Shown: in pieces, positions 1-8,509 of the stretch
How the letters are laid out: each line of letters begins with the position of its first letter
Position numbering within the stretch: the stretch's first letter is position 1
Source of the DNA: Bacteroidota bacterium
GTDB lineage: Bacteria > Bacteroidota > Bacteroidia > JAHEXY01
Reading direction: 5' to 3'
DNA: 64,000 nt
NCBI GenBank assembly: GCA_023251875.1
Contig: JAHEXY010000012.1
Coordinates: 80,111 to 144,110, forward strand
The notes under the pieces: generated by a model
Databases searched by the model: none
The model's input: only the letters and a program-made list of their open reading frames with translations
What the model was told of the DNA's origin: nothing
Translations under genes and position numbers: made by a program

Positions 1-3000
1 AGAATCCGGATCGGTAAAATTTGTAAACGTTACAGAAAAAGGACTACAGCTTGTATCGGCACCAATTTTATCGAAGTCAACATCAGGGCCAATAATAAAT
101 AAATCTGTATCAGGAATAAGCGTAAGAACACAAGTAATAGAATCTCCAAGAGCAAAATTAAGAGAATCTTCAAGAATTAATACCGGAATATAAGAGCCTG
201 CTTGGTTGTATGTGTGTGTAATAGTGTCTTTCGCGTATGAAGAACTTCCATCACCAAATATCCATGTAAATGTAGCAGCATTATAAATATCATACGGCAT
301 AAAAGTTACTTCAAGAGGTGCACAACCATCTTTAGGATTGTAATCAAAATTGCCCAAGGGGCCATCCACTTTTACATATTTTGGAATACTTAAGGTATCA
401 AGGCAACCCACAGCATCTTTTACTATTAGTGTTACATCATAAGTACCGGATGTATTATAAACATGTGAAAAGGTATCGGCATCGGCATACGAATTAAAAG
501 TATATTTTACACCGTCACCAAAATCATAATACCAAGTGGAAACCGTTGATGAAGTATCTACAAAAGTTCCAAAAAATGGAGGGCAATTATTATTAAGGTC
601 TGTTATATAAAATCCGGCATAAGGTCTGCGAATATCCACTTTTTTTGTAGTAGTACTATCGCAACCATTAGCATCAATGGCGTATAAGGTAACGTTGAAA
701 ATTGTATCTGAATTAATTGTATAATGATGAGTAGGGCTTACAGTTGACGAATCAAGTGGAGATCCATCTCCAAAATCCCAAACATAAGAAAGGTTGTAGC
801 CCGATGAGGTATTTGGAAAAACGATATTATTATCGTAACAATAAACTGAATTTGTTGAAAAACTTGTTGCCGGCTTGGTAACAATTACTTCATAACCTTT
901 GGTTATGTTTCCTGAGCAGTTATTAGTATCGGTAACAACCAGCGTAACAGGATAAGTACCTGCCCCCGTGAATATGTGTAATGGATCTTGTATAGTATCG
1001 GTATTACCATCTCCAAAATTCCAATTCCATGCTACAATTGGCGCATCTCCTTGTTTTGAAGTATCTATAAAATTAATAGGTAAAGGAGGACAACCTGTTA
1101 GGGAATCTTGTTGGTAATAGGCTTTGGGGGTATCATAAATTCTAACTACATCTTTTAATGTAAGGGTATCTATACATCCGGTACCTGCCCCTACCGTTAC
1201 CAATCGAATTGAAAACAAACCTGCTGTATCATAGGTATGATAAGGTGCAGAATAAGTTCCACCAAAACTACTATCTATACCAATAAATAGTGTATCATAG
1301 GAGTCATTGAGATATGAATTATAAACCGCATCAAAATTATAATAATTAGGATAAAAATTATACCAATCAGATGGCAAAGTCCCATCTCCAAAATACCATC
1401 CCCAATAACTTAATCCTTCATTCGCAGATGATGTATTTGTAATTGTAAAGGGAGATGGATTACATCCTGTAAGAGGGGTTGTATCAATACTAACAGAAAT
1501 ATCAATATTTGAAATAAAAACTGTTGCAGATGATTGATGCACGCATTTTGACGAATCATTGGTAACCGTTAAATTAATGGTATACAAACCGGGTAAAGTA
1601 TACGTATGCTGAGGAGGAATACTATCTGTAGATGTATCACTAACACCTGAACTTGGGTCGCCAAAATCCCAAAGATATTCATCTGCCCCTTCTGACATAT
1701 CCGTTAATGTAACGGTATAAGGTGTATTTCGCTCACAAAAATTACTTGGAGAACTTAAAAAGATGGCTTTAGGAAGGTTCACATAAAAATAGGATGATCT
1801 ACTTACCGTATCTCCGGGGCAACCATTAAACAATGCAACATGGGATATTCCAAAATAAGCAGTATCTATCGTCCAAACGGTTAATAAATCTTTATTATAA
1901 TAATCAGGAGATGATGAAGGGCTTGGATAAAAATAGCTTGAATCTTTTCCTAAAGCATAGCCCCATGACCAACCATTGGCATAAGAACTTGAGGAATCAA
2001 ATACTTCCAAATCTCCTGCATAACAAATTGTAGTATCTACTATATAAAAACCCGTTACCGGTGGAATTCCGGCAACAATTATAACGTTATATGATTCTGT
2101 ACATCCCCCTGCATCAATAAAAGAAAAAGAAACATAAAATGTTCCCGTATCGTTGTATACATGAAATGGGTTTTGTAGAGATGAAGTATTATTAGATCCC
2201 GATGTAGGGTCTCCAAAATTCCATGACCAACTTACAAAATTTTCATTTGACCAACTTTGATCGCTAAAATTTACCGTAAGAGGAATACAACCTGAAATTT
2301 TATCTTGTGTAAAAATCGCATAAGGTTTATTATTATTGATGTAATCATATTTTACAAGCGTATCTACACAGCTATTGGTATCTGTAACAATTAATTTTAC
2401 AGTAAAAATTCCAGCCGTTGAATCGTATGTATGCGTATAAACAGAATCTGTATTATCTAAACCAAATGTATCTTTTCCGAGTGACTGCTCCGGATTATCA
2501 ACATCCCATTGCCAAGCAGCAGCACCTGGCGTATTATCGGTAAAAGTAGCAGAAAAAGGTTGCGAACAAGCTGTTTGATCATCAACAGAAAAACTGGCAA
2601 CAGGCAATGGATATACAATTATGCTTTTTACTAATGTATCTGCACATCCTAAATTTGTACTCGATGAAAGTGTAACGGTATAAGAACCTGTACTAGCATA
2701 TGTATGAGATGGATTTTGGGCAGTAGAGGTTTGCCCATCACCAAAATCCCAATTCCAATTATTGGGGCTTGGTAAAGATAAATCATTAAATGTAATTTGG
2801 GTATTAAGGCAAGCTGCTGTTGCACTCAAATTAAAATTGGCACTAAAGGTAGTTATCGTTACTGTATAAGGGCCATAATTATTTGCACAACCGGTAGCAT
2901 CCATTCCTGTTAAATAAATATTGTAAGTACCAAAAGCTACATAAGTATGCGATGGATTCGTTTGTGTGGATGTATCTCCATCACCAAAATCCCAAGTAAA

Positions 3001-3669
3001 AGTTAAACCACTTGCTGAATTATTAATTAAAGTAATTGTATAGGGTATTGTGCACGATAGGTTTCCTGAAGCCGTAAAAGTAACCGAAGGCAAACTTTGA
3101 ACACTAATATAATTTGAAACCACTTTTTTCTTCGAACATCCCAAACTATCCATTACCTCTAATGCAACTTGATATGTACCAACTGAATTATACGTATGGC
3201 TAGGATTTTGTTGGGTAGAATAGCTTCCATCTCCAAAATCCCAATTCCATGTTGCAAGAGCTCCATTACCTAAAGCCGTTTGATCAGTAAAATTTACTGC
3301 CAGGGGAACACAGCCCCCCACAACATCAGAAGTAAATTTTGGATTGGGTAATTTAAGTATTGCAATATATGCAGACTTAGCTACAGTATTTTTATTTCCA
3401 TTTATATCTGTTACCGTTAAAGTAACCGTATACGAACCCGAAACGCTATAAAACGTAGAAGGATTTTGAAAAGTAGAGGTATTGCCATCTCCAAAATCCC
3501 AATTCCATGCCACAGGACTTCCCGTTGAAAGATCAGTAAAGGTAACGGCTAAATAACCACAACCCGAATCTGCATTTGAAGTGAAATTAGCAGAAACCTG
3601 CGCCTTTAATGCAAAAGAGAAAAAGATAAAAATAAAAAATGCTACTAAATAGTGTATGAATTGCTTCAT
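1..3669 (-). CDS. PKD-repeat secreted surface protein, C-terminus beyond window
   Basis: The reading frame stays open from an ATG at 3669 to the first base of the window (1223 codons), so the C-terminus is missing. The protein starts with a signal peptide (residues 1-23, hydrophobic core ending in ALKAQ) and continues as tandem PKD domains of roughly 80-90 residues. The WxFGDG motif or a close variant recurs at least eleven times, for example near 3490, 3230, 2990, 2750, 2210, 1660, 1385, 1010, 770, 510 and 255. PKD domains are extracellular beta-sandwich modules. Proteins of this build in Bacteroidota usually end in a T9SS sorting or gliding-motility C-terminal domain, which cannot be checked here. 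Its ATG overlaps the TGA of the upstream gene (ATGA), so the two are probably translationally coupled. Confidence 0.9.
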   Translation of the reverse strand, partial: MKQFIHYLVAFFIFIFFSFALKAQVSANFTSNADSGCGYLAVTFTDLSTGSPVAWNWDFGDGNTSTFQNPSTFYSVSGSYTVTLTVTDINGNKNTVAKSAYIAILKLPNPKFTSDVVGGCVPLAVNFTDQTALGNGALATWNWDFGDGSYSTQQNPSHTYNSVGTYQVALEVMDSLGCSKKKVVSNYISVQSLPSVTFTASGNLSCTIPYTITLINNSASGLTFTWDFGDGDTSTQTNPSHTYVAFGTYNIYLTGMDATGCANNYGPYTVTITTFSANFNLSATAACLNTQITFNDLSLPSPNNWNWDFGDGQTSTAQNPSHTYASTGSYTVTLSSSTNLGCADTLVKSIIVYPLPVASFSVDDQTACSQPFSATFTDNTPGAAAWQWDVDNPEQSLGKDTFGLDNTDSVYTHTYDSTAGIFTVKLIVTDTNSCVDTLVKYDYINNNKPYAIFTQDKISGCIPLTVNFSDQSWSNENFVSWSWNFGDPTSGSNNTSSLQNPFHVYNDTGTFYVSFSFIDAGGCTESYNVIIVAGIPPVTGFYIVDTTICYAGDLEVFDSSSSYANGWSWGYALGKDSSYFYPSPSSSPDYYNKDLLTVWTIDTAYFGISHVALFNGCPGDTVSRSSYFYVNLPKAIFLSSPSNFCERNTPYTVTLTDMSEGADEYLWDFGDPSSGVSDTSTDSIPPQHTYTLPGLYTINLTVTNDSSKCVHQSSATVFISNIDISVSIDTTPLTGCNPSPFTITNTSSANEGLSYWGWYFGDGTLPSDWYNFYPNYYNFDAVYNSYLNDSYDTLFIGIDSSFGGTYSAPYHTYDTAGLFSIRLVTVGAGTGCIDTLTLKDVVRIYDTPKAYYQQDSLTGCPPLPINFIDTSKQGDAPIVAWNWNFGDGNTDTIQDPLHIFTGAGTYPVTLVVTDTNNCSGNITKGYEVIVTKPATSFSTNSVYCYDNNIVFPNTSSGYNLSYVWDFGDGSPLDSSTVSPTHHYTINSDTIFNVTLYAIDANGCDSTTTKKVDIRRPYAGFYITDLNNNCPPFFGTFVDTSSTVSTWYYDFGDGVKYTFNSYADADTFSHVYNTSGTYDVTLIVKDAVGCLDTLSIPKYVKVDGPLGNFDYNPKDGCAPLEVTFMPYDIYNAATFTWIFGDGSSSYAKDTITHTYNQAGSYIPVLILEDSLNFALGDSITCVLTLIPDTDLFIIGPDVDFDKIGADTSCSPFSVTFTNFTDPDS

Positions 3670-4787
3670 TCGTTTTTATTTTCTTGTTGGTTGTCTTCTT
3701 GCTTATTTTCTGTTGGCTTAACTTCTTCTACATCCGGTTTTGTTTTATCATCATCTTTTTCTTTTTTATCGGCTTCTTTTGATGAACTCTTTTTTGAATC
3801 ACTTTTTTCTTTTGAACTACTCGACTTTTCTTTTTTGTTTTTATCTGCTTTACCTTTTGTTGTTTTACCTGATTCAGCCTCTTCTAAAGCAGCAGCAGCT
3901 TTATCTTCCCTTGTTATTTTTTCTTTCTTTTCATACGGAGGAACTATTCTATAAACTACTCCAATGGAGATATACGTATTACGTGAATATCCTAATTCAG
4001 AATAAAAACCAATATTTTTATCTGCCATGTATCGTATACCAGCCATTGCACCAAAATTAAGTCCACTTCTCGTAGGCGATGCAACAGTATCGGGTTCAAT
4101 AATTGTTTTAGGATGAGAAGCCAAATTATAGCCTAATAAAGCAGAAACATAAACATCAAAGTGTTCAAAACTTAAAGCAGGTATTGTGAGATGATAATCC
4201 AATCGGGCGTTACATGAATTATAAGAATATTTGTATTGAGATGAGTAAATGGTATAAGAAGTTAAACTATCATCTTGGCTTGTAACTTGAATGTTTTGTG
4301 AAAAATGTTGTACTAACAAACCAACACTTATTTTTTGATTCAATACCCTATTTATTCCCAATGAAATAGGATAGGAATAACCAATACCCCCAAAACCAAC
4401 ACCGCCATAAATATTCCAGGAATGAATTTCGTTGGCATACACATCCGGCTCTAAATCTTGCATCATTTCAAGATCAAGCGCTCTGTATTCTTGTTTTCTT
4501 TTTTCTTCTTCTATTAATTGACTTGTATTAGGATAGTTTTGTAATTGTTTTATATTTTCTTGGTATTGCTCATTAATCTGTTTTTCAACTTCTGCCAATT
4601 TTTGTTTGTATGAATATTTTAAAGTATCGGGTAAATACGCTTTTTTTATTTGAGAGAGATAGAAATTTTGCTGATCGTATAAACGAGAAAGAATAGCGTC
4701 TCCATTTTCAGATCCACCCTGAGCAAGAACCAATGTGGAAATAAAAACAAACAAAAAAGCACAAAGCCATTGCCTTTCTATATTCAT
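3666..4787 (-). CDS. Outer-membrane beta-barrel-type protein with charged C-terminal tail
   Basis: I place the start at the ATG at 4787 (373 residues). It opens a clean signal peptide (NIERQWLCAFLFVFISTLVLAQ), whereas the frame extended to 4979 adds an unlikely N-terminus. After a Gln/Lys-rich, probably helical segment, the middle has alternating glycine/aromatic strands (for example YGGVGFGGIGYSYPISLGI) and an FGAMAGIRYMADKNIGFYSELGY block, typical of a PorP/SprF-like or OmpA-like beta-barrel. The last ~90 residues are a low-complexity Lys/Ser/Glu tail. The stop overlaps the start of the PKD gene, which suggests a surface complex in which this barrel serves the PKD protein. The start codon abuts a 95-bp leader repeated at 7789-7882. 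Exact family not recognised. Confidence 0.75.
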   Translation of the reverse strand: MNIERQWLCAFLFVFISTLVLAQGGSENGDAILSRLYDQQNFYLSQIKKAYLPDTLKYSYKQKLAEVEKQINEQYQENIKQLQNYPNTSQLIEEEKRKQEYRALDLEMMQDLEPDVYANEIHSWNIYGGVGFGGIGYSYPISLGINRVLNQKISVGLLVQHFSQNIQVTSQDDSLTSYTIYSSQYKYSYNSCNARLDYHLTIPALSFEHFDVYVSALLGYNLASHPKTIIEPDTVASPTRSGLNFGAMAGIRYMADKNIGFYSELGYSRNTYISIGVVYRIVPPYEKKEKITREDKAAAALEEAESGKTTKGKADKNKKEKSSSSKEKSDSKKSSSKEADKKEKDDDKTKPDVEEVKPTENKQEDNQQENKNE

Positions 4788-4879
4788 ATGTAGATAATTT
4801 GTTTTTTTAATGTCATATGTTATACGCCATGTTATCTTCATCATTGTTTGTGCACAGGTTCGGTGCATGTCTATTTCAT
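4785..4879 (-). repeat. 95-bp leader repeat, copy 1
   Basis: This block ends exactly on the start codon of the barrel gene and matches 7789-7882 at about 81% of positions with one gap, by hand alignment. Shared cores in coding orientation include GGCGTAT, CATATGAC, GAACC and the final ACATATG. The second copy also ends exactly on a start codon, that of an unrelated exported protein. It is probably a shared 5' leader, regulatory element or mobile-repeat end. Confidence 0.7.
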
Positions 4880-5027
4880 ATTTTTTTGGATAAAAAGAAG
4901 TAACTGCTAACAATATTATAAAATAGAAAGAGAAAATCAAGAAAAATATGAGAATTAATGAGTTATATATTTTCGGCAATAAAAATAAAGTTTAAATAAA
5001 GTGTCTCTACGGACTAAAAACCAAGCA

Positions 5028-5750
5028 TTAAGATATTTTTATAGCACGAATCATTTCTCGCTTGCCGGGAGGTCCTTGTAATGTTTCAATTGTAAAACCA
5101 ATTTCTTTGAGCGTTCTCTTTATAATTCCTTTGGCACAATACGTAACTAAAATACCTCCTGCGTTTAGATGTAGAAATAATTTTTGAAATATTTCCTTTG
5201 TCCACATTTCGGGTTGTTTTTCAGGAGCAAATGCATCAAAGAAAATAATATCATACGTTTCTGATAATTGAATTTGTTGAAGTGTTTGATGAATTTTATG
5301 AATGCTAAAATTACTCGTAATTTCAGTAGGTTTATTCCATTCTGCAGAATGAATGTGTTTAAAAGCCCTCACCCCTAACCCCTCTCCCAAAGGAGAGGGG
5401 AAGCCCTTCGAATTGTCATTTTCAATATTTAATTGGGATGTATAATTTAATTGCTGAATTATTTCTTGTGGCAGGGGATATGCTTCAATTGTAGAATAAG
5501 CAATAGTAAAGTGGGGATATTCTAATCCTTTTAATAAAGTTAGGAGTGCGTTTAATCCTGTACCAAACCCAATTTCGAAAACATTGATATTTTTTGTGGG
5601 AGATAAATTACGAAAATACTCCAATCCATTTTTAATAAACACATGTTGCGATTCTTGAACAGCACCGTGTATAGAATGGTAATGTTCATTTAAATGGGGA
5701 AGAAAGAGGGTATGAGATTGATCTTTGGTAGTAACAATTTGATGGTACAT
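5028..5750 (-). CDS. mnmD: MnmD-like tRNA 5-methylaminomethyl-2-thiouridine methyltransferase
   Basis: This is a SAM-dependent methyltransferase of the MnmD/DUF752 family, which finishes the mnm5s2U34 wobble modification in tRNA. It is the stand-alone MnmD form without the MnmC oxidase domain. Visible motifs are the SAM loop FEIGFGTG (58-65), FFDAFAPEKQPEMW (170-183), YCAKG (204-208) and GPPGKREM (226-233). The 240 residues fit the family, except that residues ~116-130 (GFPSPLGEGLGVRAF) are encoded by an in-frame copy of the family A hairpin repeat, probably in a surface loop before the FKHIHSAEW segment. It starts 1 bp after suhB and is the last gene of the DUF4783-nadC-suhB-mnmD operon. Confidence 0.88.
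   Translation of the reverse strand: MYHQIVTTKDQSHTLFLPHLNEHYHSIHGAVQESQHVFIKNGLEYFRNLSPTKNINVFEIGFGTGLNALLTLLKGLEYPHFTIAYSTIEAYPLPQEIIQQLNYTSQLNIENDNSKGFPSPLGEGLGVRAFKHIHSAEWNKPTEITSNFSIHKIHQTLQQIQLSETYDIIFFDAFAPEKQPEMWTKEIFQKLFLHLNAGGILVTYCAKGIIKRTLKEIGFTIETLQGPPGKREMIRAIKIS
5365..5405. repeat. Family A hairpin repeat inside mnmD
   Basis: The sequence GCCCTCACCCCTAACC followed by CCTCTCCCAAAGGAGAGG is the same element found between genes at 36056, 41240 and 55865. Here it lies inside mnmD in frame and encodes about 15 residues without breaking the protein. Confidence 0.85.
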
Positions 5751-5751
5751 C

Positions 5752-6537
5752 TTACATAAATTTCTTAATAGCTACTAAAAATTCATCAGCCATTAATGCA
5801 TTGGAAGCAATGATTTCTTTTCCAAAAACAAAATCCTCACCGCCCTTAAAATCTACAACCCTGCCACCTGCTTGCTGAACAATAAAAGCTCCTGCAGCCA
5901 CATCCCAAGCTTGTAAACTGTATTCATAAAAACCTTCGAAACGACCACAAGCCACATAAGCCAAATCTGTGGCGGCAGAACCCAATCTGCGTAAGCCTCT
6001 TGTATGAATCATAAAATATTTAAACAATTCTATGTATTCATTCATTTTTGAATAATTATAATACGGAAATCCGGTAGCTAATAAAGAATGTTCGAGCGAT
6101 ACATTTTTTGAAACATGAATTTCCTTGCCATTTAAATAGGCTCCACTATTTTCCCAAGCGTAAAAGCACTCATTTAAATTTATTTCATAAATCACCCCCA
6201 TTACTAAGGTTTTATTTCTCATTAAAGCTATACTTATGGCATAACATGGAATGGAATGAATAAAATTAGTAGTACCATCTAAAGGATCAATAATCCAATT
6301 GTACTCCTCTCCTATTTTATTGATTGTTTTCTCTTCGGTAATAAATCCAGCTTGTGGAAAAATTTTTTCAAGACCTGCTACTAATTTTATTTCTGAGGTT
6401 TTATCTACATAAGTAACAAAATCATTTGAGCCTTTTACTTCAATATTGCCATGAGTAATTTTTCCTGCTTCGGCTCTGATAAAGCTTCCTACTTCTTTAG
6501 TAAGTTCAACAACTTGTTTGCAAACGGATTCCATCAT
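5752..6537 (-). CDS. suhB: Inositol monophosphatase family protein (SuhB-like)
   Basis: This Mg2+-dependent sugar-phosphate phosphatase belongs to the inositol monophosphatase superfamily. I chose the ATG at 6537 (261 residues). The longer frame to 6618 would run back into nadC, and the family normally starts about here. Metal-site motifs are present: EEK near residue 68, WIIDPLDGTTNF (81-92, the DPLDGT signature at 84-89) and WDVAAG (211-216). It starts 2 bp after the nadC stop and is followed 1 bp later by mnmD, so it is an operon member. Substrate (inositol-1-phosphate, or a related sugar phosphate or nucleotide) cannot be told from sequence. Confidence 0.9.
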   Translation of the reverse strand: MMESVCKQVVELTKEVGSFIRAEAGKITHGNIEVKGSNDFVTYVDKTSEIKLVAGLEKIFPQAGFITEEKTINKIGEEYNWIIDPLDGTTNFIHSIPCYAISIALMRNKTLVMGVIYEINLNECFYAWENSGAYLNGKEIHVSKNVSLEHSLLATGFPYYNYSKMNEYIELFKYFMIHTRGLRRLGSAATDLAYVACGRFEGFYEYSLQAWDVAAGAFIVQQAGGRVVDFKGGEDFVFGKEIIASNALMADEFLVAIKKFM

Positions 6538-6539
6538 AA

Positions 6540-7373
6540 TTAAATTGCTTTCAAACTCATGTCTAAACTTTTTACCGAATGGGTTAATGCTCCAACTGAA
6601 ATAAAATCTACACCACATTCAGCATACTGCCTAATATTTTTCTCTGTTATACCACCTGAAGCTTCCGTTTCAAAACGATTATGAATTAACTCAACTGCAA
6701 CTTTTAAATCAGGAATAGAAAAATTATCTAACATTATACGATTTACTTTTCCAACTTTTAATATTGTTTCTACTTCTTGCAAATTGCGAGCTTCTATTTC
6801 TATTTTTAGAGATTTATTATTTTTAATTACGTATTCATTAGTCTTAATAATAGCTGCTTCAATACCACCGCAAAAATCAATATGATTATCTTTTATCATC
6901 ATCATATCATACAAACCAAAACGATGATTATTTCCTCTACCAATGGCAACTGCCCATTTTTCGAGCAAACGAATTCCCGGAGTAGTTTTTCGGGTATCCA
7001 ATACTTTTGTTTTTAGTCCCTCTAATAATTTAACAATATGATTTGTTTTGGTTGCAATACCACTCATGCGTTGCATGCTATTCAATACAATACGTTCTGC
7101 TTTTAAAATAGATTGCGCACTGCCTTTTATTATGAAAGCAATATCACCTACTTGAACAAACGCACCATCACTAATAATTTTTTTGAATTCTAATTTCGGA
7201 TCTACAATTTGAAAAATACGTTCTGCAACTTGAACGCCTGCAAGTATGCCCGATTCTTTAATCAATAAATGAGCAGTATTTTGAGAAGAAGAAGGAATGC
7301 ATGCCAATGAGGTATGATCTCCATCACCAACATCTTCTTGTAATGCATTATAAATAATTGAGTCGATATTCAT
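6540..7373 (-). CDS. nadC: Nicotinate-nucleotide pyrophosphorylase (carboxylating)
   Basis: This quinolinate phosphoribosyltransferase converts quinolinate and PRPP to nicotinate mononucleotide in de novo NAD synthesis. The 277 residues match the family. Diagnostic motifs are EDVGDGDHTS (13-22), DTRKTTPGIR near 125-134, HRFGLYDMMMIKDNHI near 149-164, and the C-terminal EASGGI and GVDFISVGALTHSVK segment of the barrel. The neighbours DUF4783 (23 bp upstream) and suhB (2 bp downstream) share its strand, so the genes are probably cotranscribed. nadA and nadB are not in the window. Confidence 0.96.
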   Translation of the reverse strand: MNIDSIIYNALQEDVGDGDHTSLACIPSSSQNTAHLLIKESGILAGVQVAERIFQIVDPKLEFKKIISDGAFVQVGDIAFIIKGSAQSILKAERIVLNSMQRMSGIATKTNHIVKLLEGLKTKVLDTRKTTPGIRLLEKWAVAIGRGNNHRFGLYDMMMIKDNHIDFCGGIEAAIIKTNEYVIKNNKSLKIEIEARNLQEVETILKVGKVNRIMLDNFSIPDLKVAVELIHNRFETEASGGITEKNIRQYAECGVDFISVGALTHSVKSLDMSLKAI

Positions 7374-7395
7374 TTCTATAGAGAACAGAGATAAA

Positions 7396-7791
7396 CTATT
7401 TATTTACTTTATCTATCTCAATTCTCAACTCCTGAATGGTAAATTTTCCATTTATATTTTTAAGAAGAAAATAGCAACGGTAATTACCTGTTGAGGTGGA
7501 AAGATTTCCAATAACATATTTTGAATCCTCTTTAGAGGCTCCCTGATGCAATATAGAAAAATCTTTAGGTGTATGGCTTTTAAAAAAGTTTCTTAAAATA
7601 ACTTCTGCTTGAGATTTACTGTATACATCCTCTTCTTCTAAAACAGTTAAATCAACATTTGTACTAAAATAGGATGCTATTTCAGCAGAATTGCCTGTTT
7701 TCATTAAATTACTGATGGATGCAATAGCATCATCAGGAGTAATACTCTTTAGAGGAATGAGTAAAAAAAGAAAAATTGCTAGTAAGTTCAT
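7396..7791 (-). CDS. DUF4783 exported protein
   Basis: A 131-residue protein with an N-terminal signal peptide (hydrophobic residues 2-14). The body matches DUF4783, an NTF2-like cystatin/SnoaL-type fold common in Bacteroidota: IASISNLMKTGNSAEIASYF near residue 24 and a C-terminal GKFTIQELRIEID strand. Function is unknown. The family is habitually found beside nadC, as here, where it heads the operon. The start codon abuts the second copy of the 95-bp leader repeat, so the whole nadC operon may be read from that leader. Confidence 0.85.
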   Translation of the reverse strand: MNLLAIFLFLLIPLKSITPDDAIASISNLMKTGNSAEIASYFSTNVDLTVLEEEDVYSKSQAEVILRNFFKSHTPKDFSILHQGASKEDSKYVIGNLSTSTGNYRCYFLLKNINGKFTIQELRIEIDKVNK

Positions 7792-7882
7792 ATGTACATT
7801 ATTTGTTTTAAAAAGTCATATGGAATACGCCATTTAATGTCCATCAGTGTTTGTTTACTGGTTCAGTGCATGGCTATTTCAT
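7789..7882 (-). repeat. 95-bp leader repeat, copy 2
   Basis: Second copy of the 4785-4879 block, ending on the start codon of the DUF4783 gene. With only one gap between copies and no shared coding frame, it behaves as a non-coding leader. It lies in the divergent gap before rlmH. Confidence 0.7.
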
Positions 7883-7946
7883 GGTTTTACTTTATTTTAG
7901 TGTAAGGTAGACAAAAATCAAGCCATTAATTGCAAATTTACAAAAA

Positions 7947-8420
7947 ATGAAGCTTAAACTAATAATGATTGGAAAAACAGATCAGGCCTATCTAAATGAG
8001 GGGATAGCCGAATACATGTCGAGACTTAAACATTATTTACCCACTGAGCTCATTATCATTCCCTCATTAAAAAACTGCAGGGGCTTAACTGCAAATCAAA
8101 TAAAACAGAAAGAAGGAGAACTGATATTAAAACAAGTAGGTAAAGGTGATACCGTACTATTATTAGATGAAAAGGGTAAACACTATACTTCAACCGAATT
8201 TTCTGCATTTATACAACAAAACATGAATCAAGGTATTCAGAATCTAGTTTTTGTTATTGGGGGAGCCTATGGATTTGGGCAAGAGGTTTATTTAAAATTT
8301 CCTTATAAGATTGCACTTTCTAAGATGACATTTTCTCATCAAATGGTACGATTATTTTTCATTGAACAACTATACAGGGCTATGACGATTATTAAGAATG
8401 AATCGTATCATCATGATTAA
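7947..8420 (+). CDS. rlmH: 23S rRNA pseudouridine-1915 N3-methyltransferase
   Basis: RlmH is a SPOUT (trefoil-knot) methyltransferase that acts on pseudouridine 1915 in helix 69 of 23S rRNA on assembled 70S ribosomes. The 157 residues are the full family length. The knot and SAM site are clear: VFVIGGAYGFG near 101-111 and the C-terminal SKMTFSHQMVRLFFIEQLYR. It is transcribed away from the nadC operon, a frequent pairing in this phylum, and converges on the glycosyltransferase at 8510 with a family B repeat between the two stop codons. Confidence 0.97.
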   Translation: MKLKLIMIGKTDQAYLNEGIAEYMSRLKHYLPTELIIIPSLKNCRGLTANQIKQKEGELILKQVGKGDTVLLLDEKGKHYTSTEFSAFIQQNMNQGIQNLVFVIGGAYGFGQEVYLKFPYKIALSKMTFSHQMVRLFFIEQLYRAMTIIKNESYHHD

Positions 8421-8427
8421 AACTAGT

Positions 8428-8508
8428 GGCTTTCTAAAAATTGTGTTTTTCATTTCCTCTCCCTACCCTCTCTTTGAGAGGGACAGAAATGATAATTTTC
8501 AGAAAGCC
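8428..8508. repeat. Family B inverted repeat, copy 1
   Basis: It has outer inverted ends GGCTTTCT and AGAAAGCC with AAAAATT/AATTTTC just inside, and an inner hairpin CCCTCTCTTTGAGAGGG. It fills the gap between the convergent rlmH and glycosyltransferase genes and could double as a bidirectional terminator. Relatives are at 35554 and 38541. Confidence 0.8.
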
Positions 8509-8509
8509 C

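Noticed and set aside
3652-3954. A 100-residue plus-strand Ser/Phe/Leu-rich frame
   Set aside because: Mirror image of the Lys/Ser-rich tail of the minus-strand barrel protein.
5752-6618. The long start of the suhB frame
   Set aside because: The first 27 codons run back into nadC and lie outside the family's N-terminus.
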